17,887 nt of DNA from DASQFQ01 sp039934455 (GTDB taxonomy: Bacteria > Actinomycetota > Thermoleophilia > Solirubrobacterales > Solirubrobacteraceae). Below are positions 8,015 through 14,528 of the stretch, piece by piece. Each line of letters opens with the position of its first letter. Position 1 is the stretch's first letter. Under the pieces are notes generated by a model. That model saw only the letters and a program-made list of their open reading frames with translations, was not told where the DNA came from and ran no database searches. A program made the position numbers and the translations under genes. The DNA lies in the NCBI GenBank assembly GCA_039934455.1, contig JBDTMF010000083.1, forward strand, positions 1 to 17,887. Direction: 5' to 3'.

Positions 8015-8494
8015 TCAGCTCAGCGCGATGCCGCGCCCGGCCACGGGCGCGGACTGCAGGATCGACGACGTCGTCTGGCCGAACAGCGCGAAGCGGTCGA
8101 TGACCTCCTCGAGGTGCTCGACGTCGCGGACGTGGGCGCGGATCAGGTAGCAGTCCTCGCCCGTCATGCGCAGGCACTCGACGACCTCGGGCGTCTCGAC
8201 GGCGAGCTGCGCGACCTTGCGCAGCTCGCGCGGCGCGGGGCGCATGCGGATGATCACGCTGAGCGCGAGGCCGAGCGCGCGCGGGTCGACGTCGGCGCGG
8301 TAGCCGCGGATCACGCCGCTGCCCTCGAGCCGCGCCAGCCGGTCCGCGACGGCCGGGGCGGAGAGCCCGACCCGCCGCCCCAGCTCAGCGAGCGAGAGGC
8401 GCGCGTCGGCCTGCAGCTCGGCCAGCAGGGCGAGGTTGGTGTCATCGAGAGGGGCATCGGCGATTGCGCCGTTCTGCCGTTGATTCACAGCCAT
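8015..8494 (-). CDS. Lrp/AsnC family transcriptional regulator
   Basis: This 159-residue protein has normal length for the family. LDDTNLALLAELQADARLS leads into the helix-turn-helix LAELGRRVGLSAPAVADRLARLE (about residues 34-56). The C-terminal RAM ligand-binding domain includes VVECLRMTGEDCYLIRAHV and a final TTSSILQS strand. Such proteins bind amino acids and regulate transport or metabolism genes. ATG 8494 is preferred over GTG 8503 because TACTGT ends exactly 7 bases before it. It is divergent from an EamA/RhtA exporter gene 64 bp away, the classic layout of a local Lrp-type regulator and the amino-acid exporter it controls. The ligand is unknown. Confidence 0.92.
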   Translation of the reverse strand: MAVNQRQNGAIADAPLDDTNLALLAELQADARLSLAELGRRVGLSAPAVADRLARLEGSGVIRGYRADVDPRALGLALSVIIRMRPAPRELRKVAQLAVETPEVVECLRMTGEDCYLIRAHVRDVEHLEEVIDRFALFGQTTSSILQSAPVAGRGIALS

Positions 8495-8501
8495 ATGCGC
8501 C

Positions 8502-8507
8502 ACAGTA
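8502..8507 (-). promoter_or_regulatory. Candidate leaderless -10 (TACTGT) for the Lrp-type gene
   Basis: On the minus strand TACTGT ends 7 bases before the ATG at 8494, matching the spacing at other starts in the window and arguing for that ATG over the GTG at 8503. No -35 is recognisable. Confidence 0.5.
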
Positions 8508-8520
8508 CCTGCGAAAGGCC

Positions 8521-8531
8521 CTGGGATCCAG
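8521..8531. promoter_or_regulatory. Small dyad CTGG-N3-CCAG between regulator and exporter
   Basis: This dyad with perfect 4-bp arms lies centrally in the 64-bp divergent region, between the two start codons. It is a possible operator for the adjacent Lrp-type protein. Dyads this short arise easily by chance in GC-rich DNA, so support is weak. Confidence 0.25.
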
Positions 8532-8544
8532 CCCGGCCACCAGG

Positions 8545-8550
8545 CATCGT
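8545..8550 (+). promoter_or_regulatory. Weak candidate -10 (CATCGT) for the EamA exporter gene
   Basis: CATCGT ends 8 bases before the ATG at 8559, the same distance as the TAnnnT elements elsewhere, but the first base is C rather than T. GGGAG at 8554-8558 directly touches the ATG and is too close to be a standard ribosome site, so a leaderless transcript is plausible. Confidence 0.3.
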
Positions 8551-8558
8551 GTCGGGAG

Positions 8559-9482
8559 ATGAAACGCCGAGAGCCTCCGCCGCACGTCTACTTCGTCGCC
8601 AGCGCGATCTTCCACTACCTCGGCCCGGCCTTCGCGGTGCTGCTGTTCGCGCGCGTCGAGGTCCTCGGCGTCGCCTGGCTGCGGATCGCGACGGCCGCCG
8701 TGATCTTCGCGCTCTGGCGGCGGCCCTGGCGCACGCTCGCCGGGCTCGACACCTCGGGCCGGCAGCTCATCCTGGCCTGGGGCGCGGTGCTGGCGCTCAT
8801 GAACTGCTGCTTCTACATCGCAATCGACCGGCTCCCGCTCGGCACCGTCGCGGCGATCGAGTTCCTGCCCGTGATCCTGCTCGCCGCGCTCGGCGCGCGC
8901 ACGCCGCGCAACGCCGCCGCGCTCGCGCTCGCGGTCCCGGGCGTCTACCTGCTCACGGGCGTGCGGCTCGAGGGCGAGCCGCTGGGCGTCGCCATCGCGT
9001 TCGCCAACGCGGTCGGCTTCTCCGCCTACATCGTGCTCGCTCACCGCGTCTCGCGGCTCCCCGGTCTCAGCGGCATCGACGGCCTCGCGCTGGCGATGCT
9101 GGTCGCCGCGGTCGCGGTGACGCCGCTCGGCGGCTGGGCCGCGGGCCCGGCGCTCCTGGACCCGATCGCGGTGCTGGCGGGCCTCGGCGTCGGAGTCAGC
9201 TCGTCGGTCATCCCCTACGTCGCCGACCAGCTGGCGATGCGGCGCCTGCCGCGCGCGACCTACGCGCTGATGGTCGCACTGCTGCCCGCGACCGCGACGA
9301 TCGTGGGCGTGATCGTGCTCGGCCAGCTCCCCAGCGCCGGCGAGATCGCCGGCGTCGGGCTGGTGGTGGCGGGCGTGGCACTGCACCGGGCTCCGAACGC
9401 GGAGCCCAAGCCTGAGCCCGAACCTGCCTTCAACCGACACGACCCGGATCGTGAGACCCGGGTCGTGGGAGCTTCTGGCTAG
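8559..9482 (+). CDS. EamA/DMT-family exporter, RhtA-like
   Basis: This 307-residue inner-membrane protein has two EamA repeats and about ten hydrophobic helices, the usual size of RhtA-type amino-acid (threonine/homoserine) exporters. Recognisable family segments are HYLGPAFAVLLF (about 19-30), MNCCFYIAIDRLPLGTVAAIEF in the first repeat, and SSSVIPYVADQLAMRRLP followed by ATYALMVALLPATATIVG in the second. The regulator gene upstream and divergent supports a role in effluxing an amino acid or related metabolite. The charged, proline/glutamate-rich C-terminal tail from about residue 280 is encoded by DNA that also forms a 10-bp hairpin and overlaps the end of the convergent sigma-factor gene by 4 bp. 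The exact substrate is not decidable. Confidence 0.9.
   Translation: MKRREPPPHVYFVASAIFHYLGPAFAVLLFARVEVLGVAWLRIATAAVIFALWRRPWRTLAGLDTSGRQLILAWGAVLALMNCCFYIAIDRLPLGTVAAIEFLPVILLAALGARTPRNAAALALAVPGVYLLTGVRLEGEPLGVAIAFANAVGFSAYIVLAHRVSRLPGLSGIDGLALAMLVAAVAVTPLGGWAAGPALLDPIAVLAGLGVGVSSSVIPYVADQLAMRRLPRATYALMVALLPATATIVGVIVLGQLPSAGEIAGVGLVVAGVALHRAPNAEPKPEPEPAFNRHDPDRETRVVGASG
9438..9467. terminator. Perfect 10-bp hairpin inside the 3' end of the EamA gene, candidate bidirectional terminator
   Basis: Bases 9438-9447 are exactly complementary to 9458-9467, with a 10-base loop. The structure lies 15 bases before the EamA stop and 12 bases past the sigma-factor stop on the other strand. With the convergent stops overlapping, it is in place to end transcription from both sides. 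There is no T-run on either strand. Pairing is seen directly; function is inferred. Confidence 0.5.
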
Positions 9483-10378
9483 GCCGCCTCGCGGAGGGCG
9501 ATCAGCTCGGGGCGCTGCGAGAGGCGCCGCAGTGCGCGCTCCTCGATCTGGCGCGCCCGCTCGGTCGAGACGCCGAGCTTCCGGCCGGCCTGCGAGAGCG
9601 TCTGAGGCTCTGTGTCGCCGGCGCCGAAGCGCATCTCGATGACGCTGCGCTCCTGCTCCGGCAGGTCCGCAATCGCCTCCAGCAGGGTCTCGGAGCCGAT
9701 CTGCTCGTGGACCTCCTCGTCAACCGAGGGGGACTCGAGCGAGATCAGGTCGCCGAGGGAGGTGTCGCCGTCCTCGCCCACCGGCTTGTCGAGCGAGACC
9801 ACGGCCCTGTCGGCCTTGCGGATCTCGATGACGTCAGCCAGCGGCAGGTCTGCGACCGCCGCGATCTCCTCGTCGGAGGGCTCGTGGCCAAGCTTCGTGG
9901 TGAGCTCACGCTCGATGCGCCCCACCTTCCGGGAGCGCTGCGCGACATGGACGGGCAGGCGGATCGTGCGGCTCGTGTTCTCGAGCCCGCGCTGGATCGC
10001 CTGACGGATCCACAGCGTCGCGTACGTGGAGAAGCGGAACCCCTTGCGCCAGTCGAACTTCTCGACCGCGCGGATGAGGCCCAGCATGCCCTCCTGGATC
10101 AGGTCGCCGAGCGACAGGCCCTGGCCCTGGTAGCGGCGTGCGTTGGACACCACGAGGCGCAGGTTCGAATTGATCATGCGGTCCTTGGCAGCGAGGTCGC
10201 CGCGCTCGATCCGCTTGGCCAGCTCGATCTCCTCATGGGGCTTGAGCAAGGGGTACTTGCCCGCCTCGCGCAGCAGCAGCTGCAGGGAGTCGAGCGTGGG
10301 GTCAACGTTGTAGTCCGCGGTCGTCTTCGAACGCGGAGCCTCTGTGGTCGTGCTCGTGATGGTTCCTTTCGGCATCAT
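9479..10378 (-). CDS. RNA polymerase sigma-70 family factor, group 1/2-like, short form
   Basis: This 299-residue protein directs RNA polymerase to promoters. Region 1.2 starts near residue 26 (DPTLDSLQLLLREAGKYPLL), region 2 spans about 61-131 with LRLVVSNARRYQGQGLSLGD and STYATLWIRQAIQRG, region 3 includes LPVHVAQRSRKVGRIERE, and region 4 ends with LSQAGRKLGVSTERARQIEE (about 261-280). Region 1.1 is absent, as in group 2 factors. One oddity is that region 2.4 reads T-L-W where group 1 factors usually have T-W-W, so the first promoter-melting tryptophan is Leu122. ATG 10378 is favoured; ATG 10375 and TTG 10384 are alternatives. A TATAAT promoter lies just upstream and the stop overlaps EamA by 4 bp. 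It could be a second SigA-like factor rather than the housekeeping one. Confidence 0.93.
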   Translation of the reverse strand: MMPKGTITSTTTEAPRSKTTADYNVDPTLDSLQLLLREAGKYPLLKPHEEIELAKRIERGDLAAKDRMINSNLRLVVSNARRYQGQGLSLGDLIQEGMLGLIRAVEKFDWRKGFRFSTYATLWIRQAIQRGLENTSRTIRLPVHVAQRSRKVGRIERELTTKLGHEPSDEEIAAVADLPLADVIEIRKADRAVVSLDKPVGEDGDTSLGDLISLESPSVDEEVHEQIGSETLLEAIADLPEQERSVIEMRFGAGDTEPQTLSQAGRKLGVSTERARQIEERALRRLSQRPELIALREAA

Positions 10379-10398
10379 TACCAACTCGTGTAGTAGGA

Positions 10399-10427
10399 AT
10401 TATAGGGCAAAGTCGTTGCCGGCACAA
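10399..10427 (-). promoter_or_regulatory. Sigma-gene promoter: TTGTGC, 17-bp spacer, TATAAT
   Basis: On the minus strand TATAAT occupies 10399-10404, and TTGTGC at 10422-10427 is a partial -35 at the optimal 17-bp spacing. The -10 is a perfect consensus in very GC-rich DNA. Transcription would start about 10391-10393, leaving roughly 13-15 untranslated bases and no clear ribosome site. A TTGACA hexamer at 10444-10449 has no matching -10 at standard spacing. Confidence 0.7.
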
Positions 10428-10435
10428 TCACGCAC

Positions 10436-10448
10436 TGACGTCGTGTCA
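10436..10448. promoter_or_regulatory. Dyad TGAC-N5-GTCA upstream of the sigma promoter
   Basis: An inverted repeat with 4-bp arms is centred about 50 bases upstream of the inferred sigma-gene transcription start, a normal position for an activator site. The rest of the 170-bp gap between the sigma gene and the RfbH-type gene holds a G-rich patch (about 10482-10499) and a 6-bp-stem hairpin at 10499-10518, neither of clear function. Confidence 0.25.
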
Positions 10449-10548
10449 AACCATCCAACGCACGGAGGCGACGACAATGGCGGGGGAGCCGGGGGGAGGT
10501 TGTGACTGCGCGCACAACGGCGAGAGCCGAAGACACGCAGGCCCTACA

Positions 10549-11871
10549 TCAACGCTGCTCGACCCAATTTGTTACGCATTCCGTGATCCAATCGATCATC
10601 GGAGGGCTGAGGCCCGGGTGGCAACCGACCCACAGAGCGGCTTCGGTGGCCCGATCGGCCGCTTCCAGCGATCCGTCCACGCGGTGGTCGAGACCCTGGA
10701 AGCCGGGTTGCAGCGTCATGTTGCCGGCCAGCAGGAGCCGTGAGTCGATCCGGTGCTCGAGCAGGTACAGCTGCAGCCGGCGGCGGTCCGCGGCGCCCCC
10801 CTCGCGCAGCGTGATCGGATAGCCGAACCAGTTCGGCTCGGCTCCGGGCAGCGCCCGCGGCAGCACGAGCTGCTCCTGGAGGGGCTGCAACGCGGCGTGC
10901 AGGCGCTCGAAGTTCTCCTGCCGGGCCACCGCGAAGCTTTCCAATCGGTGCGTCTGGGCCACCCCGAGCGCGGCCTGCATGTCGGTGAGCTTGAAGTTGT
11001 AGCCTACGTGCGAGAAGACGTACTTGTGGTCGTAGCCGGCGGGCAGCGCCCCGAAGCGCCCCTCGAAGCGGCGGCCGCAGACGTCGTTGAGGCCGGGCGG
11101 GCACCAGCAGTCGCGGCCCCACTCGCGCAGCGACGCGACCGCGCGCGCCCACGCAGGGTCGGACGTCGCCACCGCGCCGCCCTCCCCCGTCGTCATGTGG
11201 TGCGCGGGGTAGAACGAGTAGGTCGCGGCGTGGCCGAAGGTGCCGGCCAGGCGGCCGCCGATGCGCGAGCCGAGCGCGTCGCAGCAGTCCTCGATCAGCA
11301 CGAGGTCGTGCTCGCGGCACAGCGCCTCGAGCCCCGGGGCGTCGAACGGGTTGCCGAGGCAGTGGGCGGCGAGGACGCCGCGCGTGCGCGGGCCGATGGC
11401 CGCGGCGAACGCCTCGAGCGACGGGTTGTAGGTGTCGGCCTCGATGTCGACGTAGACCGGCCGCAGCCCGTGCTGGTAGAGCGGCGCGACGGTGGTGGGG
11501 AAGCCGACCGCCGGGGTGATGACCTCGTCGCCGGCGGCGAGCGGGCGCTCGTGCAGGTGCGAGCGTGCGGCTGCGACGGCCAGCAGGTTGGCCTGCGAGC
11601 CCGAGCCGACGAGCGCCACGTTCGGCCGCTCGGTGACGCCGACCAGGCGCGTGCGGAACTCGTCGGCGAAGCGGCCCTCGGTGAGCCAGCCGTCGAGCGC
11701 CGCGTCGACCAGCGCGCGCAGCTCCGGAGCGCCGATCACCTTGCCGGCGACGGAGACGCTGCTCTCGCCGGGCGCAAACGGCGGCTCGTCCTGGAAGGCG
11801 GCGGCGGCGTAGCGCTCCACCGCGGCGAGCGCCTCGGCGCGGAGCGCGTCGAGGTCGGGCGCGGACGGCAT
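10549..11871 (-). CDS. rfbH: RfbH/DdhC-type CDP-4-keto-6-deoxyglucose 3-dehydrase
   Basis: This 440-residue aminotransferase-fold protein resembles E1 (DdhC/RfbH), which removes the C3 hydroxyl from CDP-4-keto-6-deoxy-D-glucose on the way to 3,6-dideoxyhexoses. The decisive signs are FYPAHHMTTGEGG (residues 220-232), where His224/His225 replaces the PLP lysine, and C197-X57-C255-X1-C257-X7-C265, the exact iron-sulfur ligand spacing of characterised E1. D195 in IEDCCDALG fits the PLP-pyridine aspartate. LREWGRDCWCPPG and GYDHKYVFSHVGYNFKLTD are also typical. ATG 11871 sits 7 bases after a TACCCT element. The usual partners (cytidylyltransferase RfbF, 4,6-dehydratase RfbG, reductase DdhD/E3) are not in this window. 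The CDP specificity is inferred from the family; a relative using another nucleotide sugar is possible. Confidence 0.9.
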   Translation of the reverse strand: MPSAPDLDALRAEALAAVERYAAAAFQDEPPFAPGESSVSVAGKVIGAPELRALVDAALDGWLTEGRFADEFRTRLVGVTERPNVALVGSGSQANLLAVAAARSHLHERPLAAGDEVITPAVGFPTTVAPLYQHGLRPVYVDIEADTYNPSLEAFAAAIGPRTRGVLAAHCLGNPFDAPGLEALCREHDLVLIEDCCDALGSRIGGRLAGTFGHAATYSFYPAHHMTTGEGGAVATSDPAWARAVASLREWGRDCWCPPGLNDVCGRRFEGRFGALPAGYDHKYVFSHVGYNFKLTDMQAALGVAQTHRLESFAVARQENFERLHAALQPLQEQLVLPRALPGAEPNWFGYPITLREGGAADRRRLQLYLLEHRIDSRLLLAGNMTLQPGFQGLDHRVDGSLEAADRATEAALWVGCHPGLSPPMIDWITECVTNWVEQR

Positions 11872-11877
11872 CGCGCA

Positions 11878-11884
11878 TAGGGTA
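11878..11884. promoter_or_regulatory. Shared bidirectional leaderless -10 (TAGGGTA) for rfbH and the GT-C gene
   Basis: On the plus strand TAGGGT (11878-11883) ends 8 bases before GTG 11892. On the minus strand TACCCT (11884-11879) ends 7 bases before ATG 11871. The two -10 elements overlap by five base pairs in a 20-bp divergent gap with no Shine-Dalgarno sequence on either side, so one element appears to drive two leaderless transcripts. Confidence 0.6.
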
Positions 11885-11891
11885 AGCGGCC

Positions 11892-13373
11892 GTGCCGTCC
11901 AGATCGGTCCTCGCCGCCCTCTTCGTCGCGGGGATCGTCGTTTCGGGCGTGACGGCGCTCCACGGCATCCAGCCCAACGACGAGGGGCTGATGCTGCAGG
12001 CGGCCGAGCGGATCGCGCGGGGCCAGGTGCCCTACCGCGACTTCTGGTGGTTCTATCCGCCGGGGCAGCCCTACCTGCTGGCCGGCCTGCGCGAGCTCGC
12101 CGGCCCCTCGCTGCTGACCTGGCGGATCGTGCGCGTGCTGGCCGACGCGTCGGTGGCCCTGCTCGCGTTCAGCCTCGCAAGCCGCGGCGCCGGGCCGCGC
12201 CTCTCGCTCGCCGCCTGGGGCGCCGCCATCCTCGCGATGGCCTACCCGAGCGGCCCGCACCCGTTCCCGATCGCGCTCGCGCTCGTGCTCGGCGCGCTGC
12301 TGGCCTTCGAGCGGCGGCCAGCGCTCGCGGGCGCGCTGGTGGGCGCCGCGGCGGTGTGGCGGATCGAGTTCGCGGCCTTCGCTGCGCTGGCGATCCTGGT
12401 CGCGCGTCCGGCCGGGCTGCGCCGGTTCGCGCTCGCGGGCGTGGCGACCGCCGCCGTCCTCTACCTCCCGGTCGTGATCGCAGCCGGGATCGTGCCGTCC
12501 TGGAACCTGCTCGTCGACTACCCGCTGACCGACTTCCGCGACTACCAGACGCTGCCGTTCCCGCTGTCCTACGACGGCCCGCTGAACACCGGCTCGCCGG
12601 GCGGCTTCCTGCGCGACAGCGCCGAGCCGCTCCTGCTCTTCTACCTGCCGCTCCTGCTCGTGGCCGGGCTCGCCGGCGCGGTCCTCGCGCTCGCGCGCAG
12701 ACCTCTCCCACCGCGCCTCGTTGCGACCGGCGTGTTCACGGCCGGCGCGCTCGCCTACCTGCTCGTGCGCACCGACCTCTTCCACACGGCGCCGCTGGCG
12801 GTGATGGTCGCGATCCTCGCAGCGTGGGCGCTGGCGGAGCGGAGCGTCCTGCGCGGCGTCCCCGCCGTGCTGGCCGGGCTCGCGCTGCTGTTCGCGATCG
12901 CCGAGGGCCTCGACCGCCGCTGGCTCGTGCTCCACGAGGACACGGTCGCGCTCGACCTGCCGGTCGCCGACGGGGTGCGCGTCCCGCCGCGCCAGGCGGC
13001 CGAGCTCGAGGCGGTCGTGCGCCGGCTCCCGCCGCGCGGACCGATCTACGTCGCCACCCGCCGCGCCGACCTCGTGACCTCCGGCCATCCGCTCCTGTAC
13101 GTGCTGGCGGGCCGCCCCAACCCGACCCGGTACGACATCCCGGCGCCCGGCGTCGTCACGTCGGCGCCCGTGCAACGCGAGATCATCCGCGACCTCGAGC
13201 GCACCCGCACGTCGATGGTGGTGCGCTGGACCGACCCGGTGACCGCCGCGCGGGAGCCGAACGCCGCGGGGCGCTCGAGCGGCGTCCGGCTGCTCGACGA
13301 GTACCTGGCGCGGCGTTACAGGCCGGCGGCGCGCGTCGGCTCGTTCCGCCTGTTCGAGCGCCGGCCGCCGTGA
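11892..13373 (+). CDS. GT-C-like polytopic membrane glycosyltransferase (ArnT/PMT style)
   Basis: This 493-residue membrane protein begins with a helix (about 5-24) followed by the hallmark outer loop HGIQPNDEGLMLQAAERI (24-41) and GQVPYRDFWWFYPPGQPYLLAG (about 44-65). This acidic D-E pair plus Y-x-D-x-x-x-x-Y-P-P-G pattern is typical of GT-C/GT39-like enzymes that use polyprenyl-phosphate sugars on the outer face. About ten more hydrophobic stretches and a C-terminal soluble domain of about 140 residues (ending VGSFRLFERRPP) follow. GTG 11892 is chosen because of the TAGGGT element 8 bases upstream. It is divergent from rfbH by 20 bp, suggesting co-expression with deoxysugar synthesis. Its last 58 bp overlap the convergent GT4 gene. 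Acceptor and donor are unknown. Confidence 0.82.
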   Translation: MPSRSVLAALFVAGIVVSGVTALHGIQPNDEGLMLQAAERIARGQVPYRDFWWFYPPGQPYLLAGLRELAGPSLLTWRIVRVLADASVALLAFSLASRGAGPRLSLAAWGAAILAMAYPSGPHPFPIALALVLGALLAFERRPALAGALVGAAAVWRIEFAAFAALAILVARPAGLRRFALAGVATAAVLYLPVVIAAGIVPSWNLLVDYPLTDFRDYQTLPFPLSYDGPLNTGSPGGFLRDSAEPLLLFYLPLLLVAGLAGAVLALARRPLPPRLVATGVFTAGALAYLLVRTDLFHTAPLAVMVAILAAWALAERSVLRGVPAVLAGLALLFAIAEGLDRRWLVLHEDTVALDLPVADGVRVPPRQAAELEAVVRRLPPRGPIYVATRRADLVTSGHPLLYVLAGRPNPTRYDIPAPGVVTSAPVQREIIRDLERTRTSMVVRWTDPVTAAREPNAAGRSSGVRLLDEYLARRYRPAARVGSFRLFERRPP

Positions 13374-14518
13374 AGCAGCCCGGCCGCGAGCACCGGGCGC
13401 TGCTCGCCCGGCCGCGGCGGGCGCTCGTCGGAGACGGTGTCGGCGACGATCGAGGCCAGCCGGTGCTGGAAGCGGGGGACGCTGAAGTGCTCGGCGGCCG
13501 CGCGACAGGCGGCCGAGTCGACCGCGAGCGTGTCGAAGCCCAGCACCGTCTCGGCCAGCGCCGCCGGGTCGTTGCGGTCGTAGAAGGCGCCGGTGACGCC
13601 GGACTGCACGCTCTCGCGCACCCCGCCCTCGCCGAGGGCGATGACCGGCCGCCCGGCGGCGAGCGCCTCGACCGCGGCGATGCCGAACTCCTCGACCGCG
13701 GTGACCACGAGCGCGCGCGACCCGGCGAGCACGTCGGCGACCTGCGCGTCCGAGATCCGCCCCGTGAAGGTGATCGTCGGGCCTGCGAGCTTGCGCAACC
13801 GCCGGCCCTCGGGGCCGTCGCCGACCACGACGAGCGGGAGCCCCAGCCGGGTGAACGCCTCGACCGCGACGTCGATGCGCTTGTGCGACATCAGCTCCGC
13901 GAGCACGACATAGTGCGCGCCGATCTGATCCCTCCCCACCCGCCCAAAGCGGTCGATCTCGACCGGCGGATGCAGGACGGTCGACTCGCGGCCGAGATAC
14001 CGGCGCACGCGCTCGGCGGTGGTCTGCGAGTTGGACACGTAGCGGTCCACTCGCTGGGCGGCGATCCAGTCCCACTGGCGCCAGCGCGAGAGCAGGAGGC
14101 GCAGGGCGGGCCGCGCGACCGGGCCGCGGGCGCGCAGCGTCGCCTCGCGCTCGGTCCACGCGTAGCGGAACGGGTTGTGGCAGTAGCAGACGTGCACCGC
14201 GCCGGGGTCGACGAGCACGCCGTGCGCCCACGCGCTCGAGGACGAGATGACGGTGTCGTAGCCGGTCAGGTCGAACGACTCGACCGCGTGCGGGTAGAAC
14301 GGCAGCAGCGGCCGGAACGTGCGTGAGGTCGGCCGCAGCTTCTGCAGGAACGAGGTGTGGATGGTGCGGTCGGCGAAGCGCCCCTCGGTGCCGGTCTCGT
14401 CGTAGACGGCGGTGAAGACGTCGGCCTCGGGCCAGGCGTCGCAGATCGCGGCGAAGACACGCTCGGCTCCGCGGAGGTCGAGCAGGAAGTCGTGGATGAG
14501 GGCGACGCGCGCAGCCAT
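13316..14518 (-). CDS. GT4-family glycosyltransferase (WbaZ/mannosyltransferase-like)
   Basis: This 400-residue GT-B enzyme is cytoplasmic or membrane-associated. The N-terminal acceptor domain shows VALIHDFLLDLRGAERVF (5-22), AWPEADVFTAVYDE (28-41) and CYCHNPFRYAW (111-121), a set common in O-antigen and exopolysaccharide mannosyl- or rhamnosyltransferases. The donor domain shows VSNSQTTAERVRRYLG (161-176), LHPPVEIDRF, SHKRID with K213, and the E-x7-E pair E276/E284 in EEFGIAAVEALAAGRPVIA. The ATG at 14518 has TAGACT 10 bases upstream. The last 35 or so residues are basic and low in complexity and are encoded partly across the 58-bp overlap with the convergent GT-C gene, so they are probably not functionally constrained. 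The sugar specificity is a family-based guess. Confidence 0.9.
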   Translation of the reverse strand: MAARVALIHDFLLDLRGAERVFAAICDAWPEADVFTAVYDETGTEGRFADRTIHTSFLQKLRPTSRTFRPLLPFYPHAVESFDLTGYDTVISSSSAWAHGVLVDPGAVHVCYCHNPFRYAWTEREATLRARGPVARPALRLLLSRWRQWDWIAAQRVDRYVSNSQTTAERVRRYLGRESTVLHPPVEIDRFGRVGRDQIGAHYVVLAELMSHKRIDVAVEAFTRLGLPLVVVGDGPEGRRLRKLAGPTITFTGRISDAQVADVLAGSRALVVTAVEEFGIAAVEALAAGRPVIALGEGGVRESVQSGVTGAFYDRNDPAALAETVLGFDTLAVDSAACRAAAEHFSVPRFQHRLASIVADTVSDERPPRPGEQRPVLAAGLLHGGRRSNRRNEPTRAAGL

Positions 14519-14528
14519 GGAAGCGGCG

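Noticed and set aside
10482..10499. G-quadruplex
   Set aside because: Only two G-runs of three or more are present, so it does not meet the four-run pattern.
10477..10743. 88-residue plus-strand frame between the sigma and RfbH-type genes
   Set aside because: Most of it lies antisense to the well-supported RfbH C-terminus. No motif is recognisable and no start signal is present.
11872..14231. Long minus-strand frame 14231-11736 (831 residues)
   Set aside because: It is a low-complexity Arg/Gly/Ala shadow of the GT4, GT-C and RfbH genes, with no domains and no start signals.
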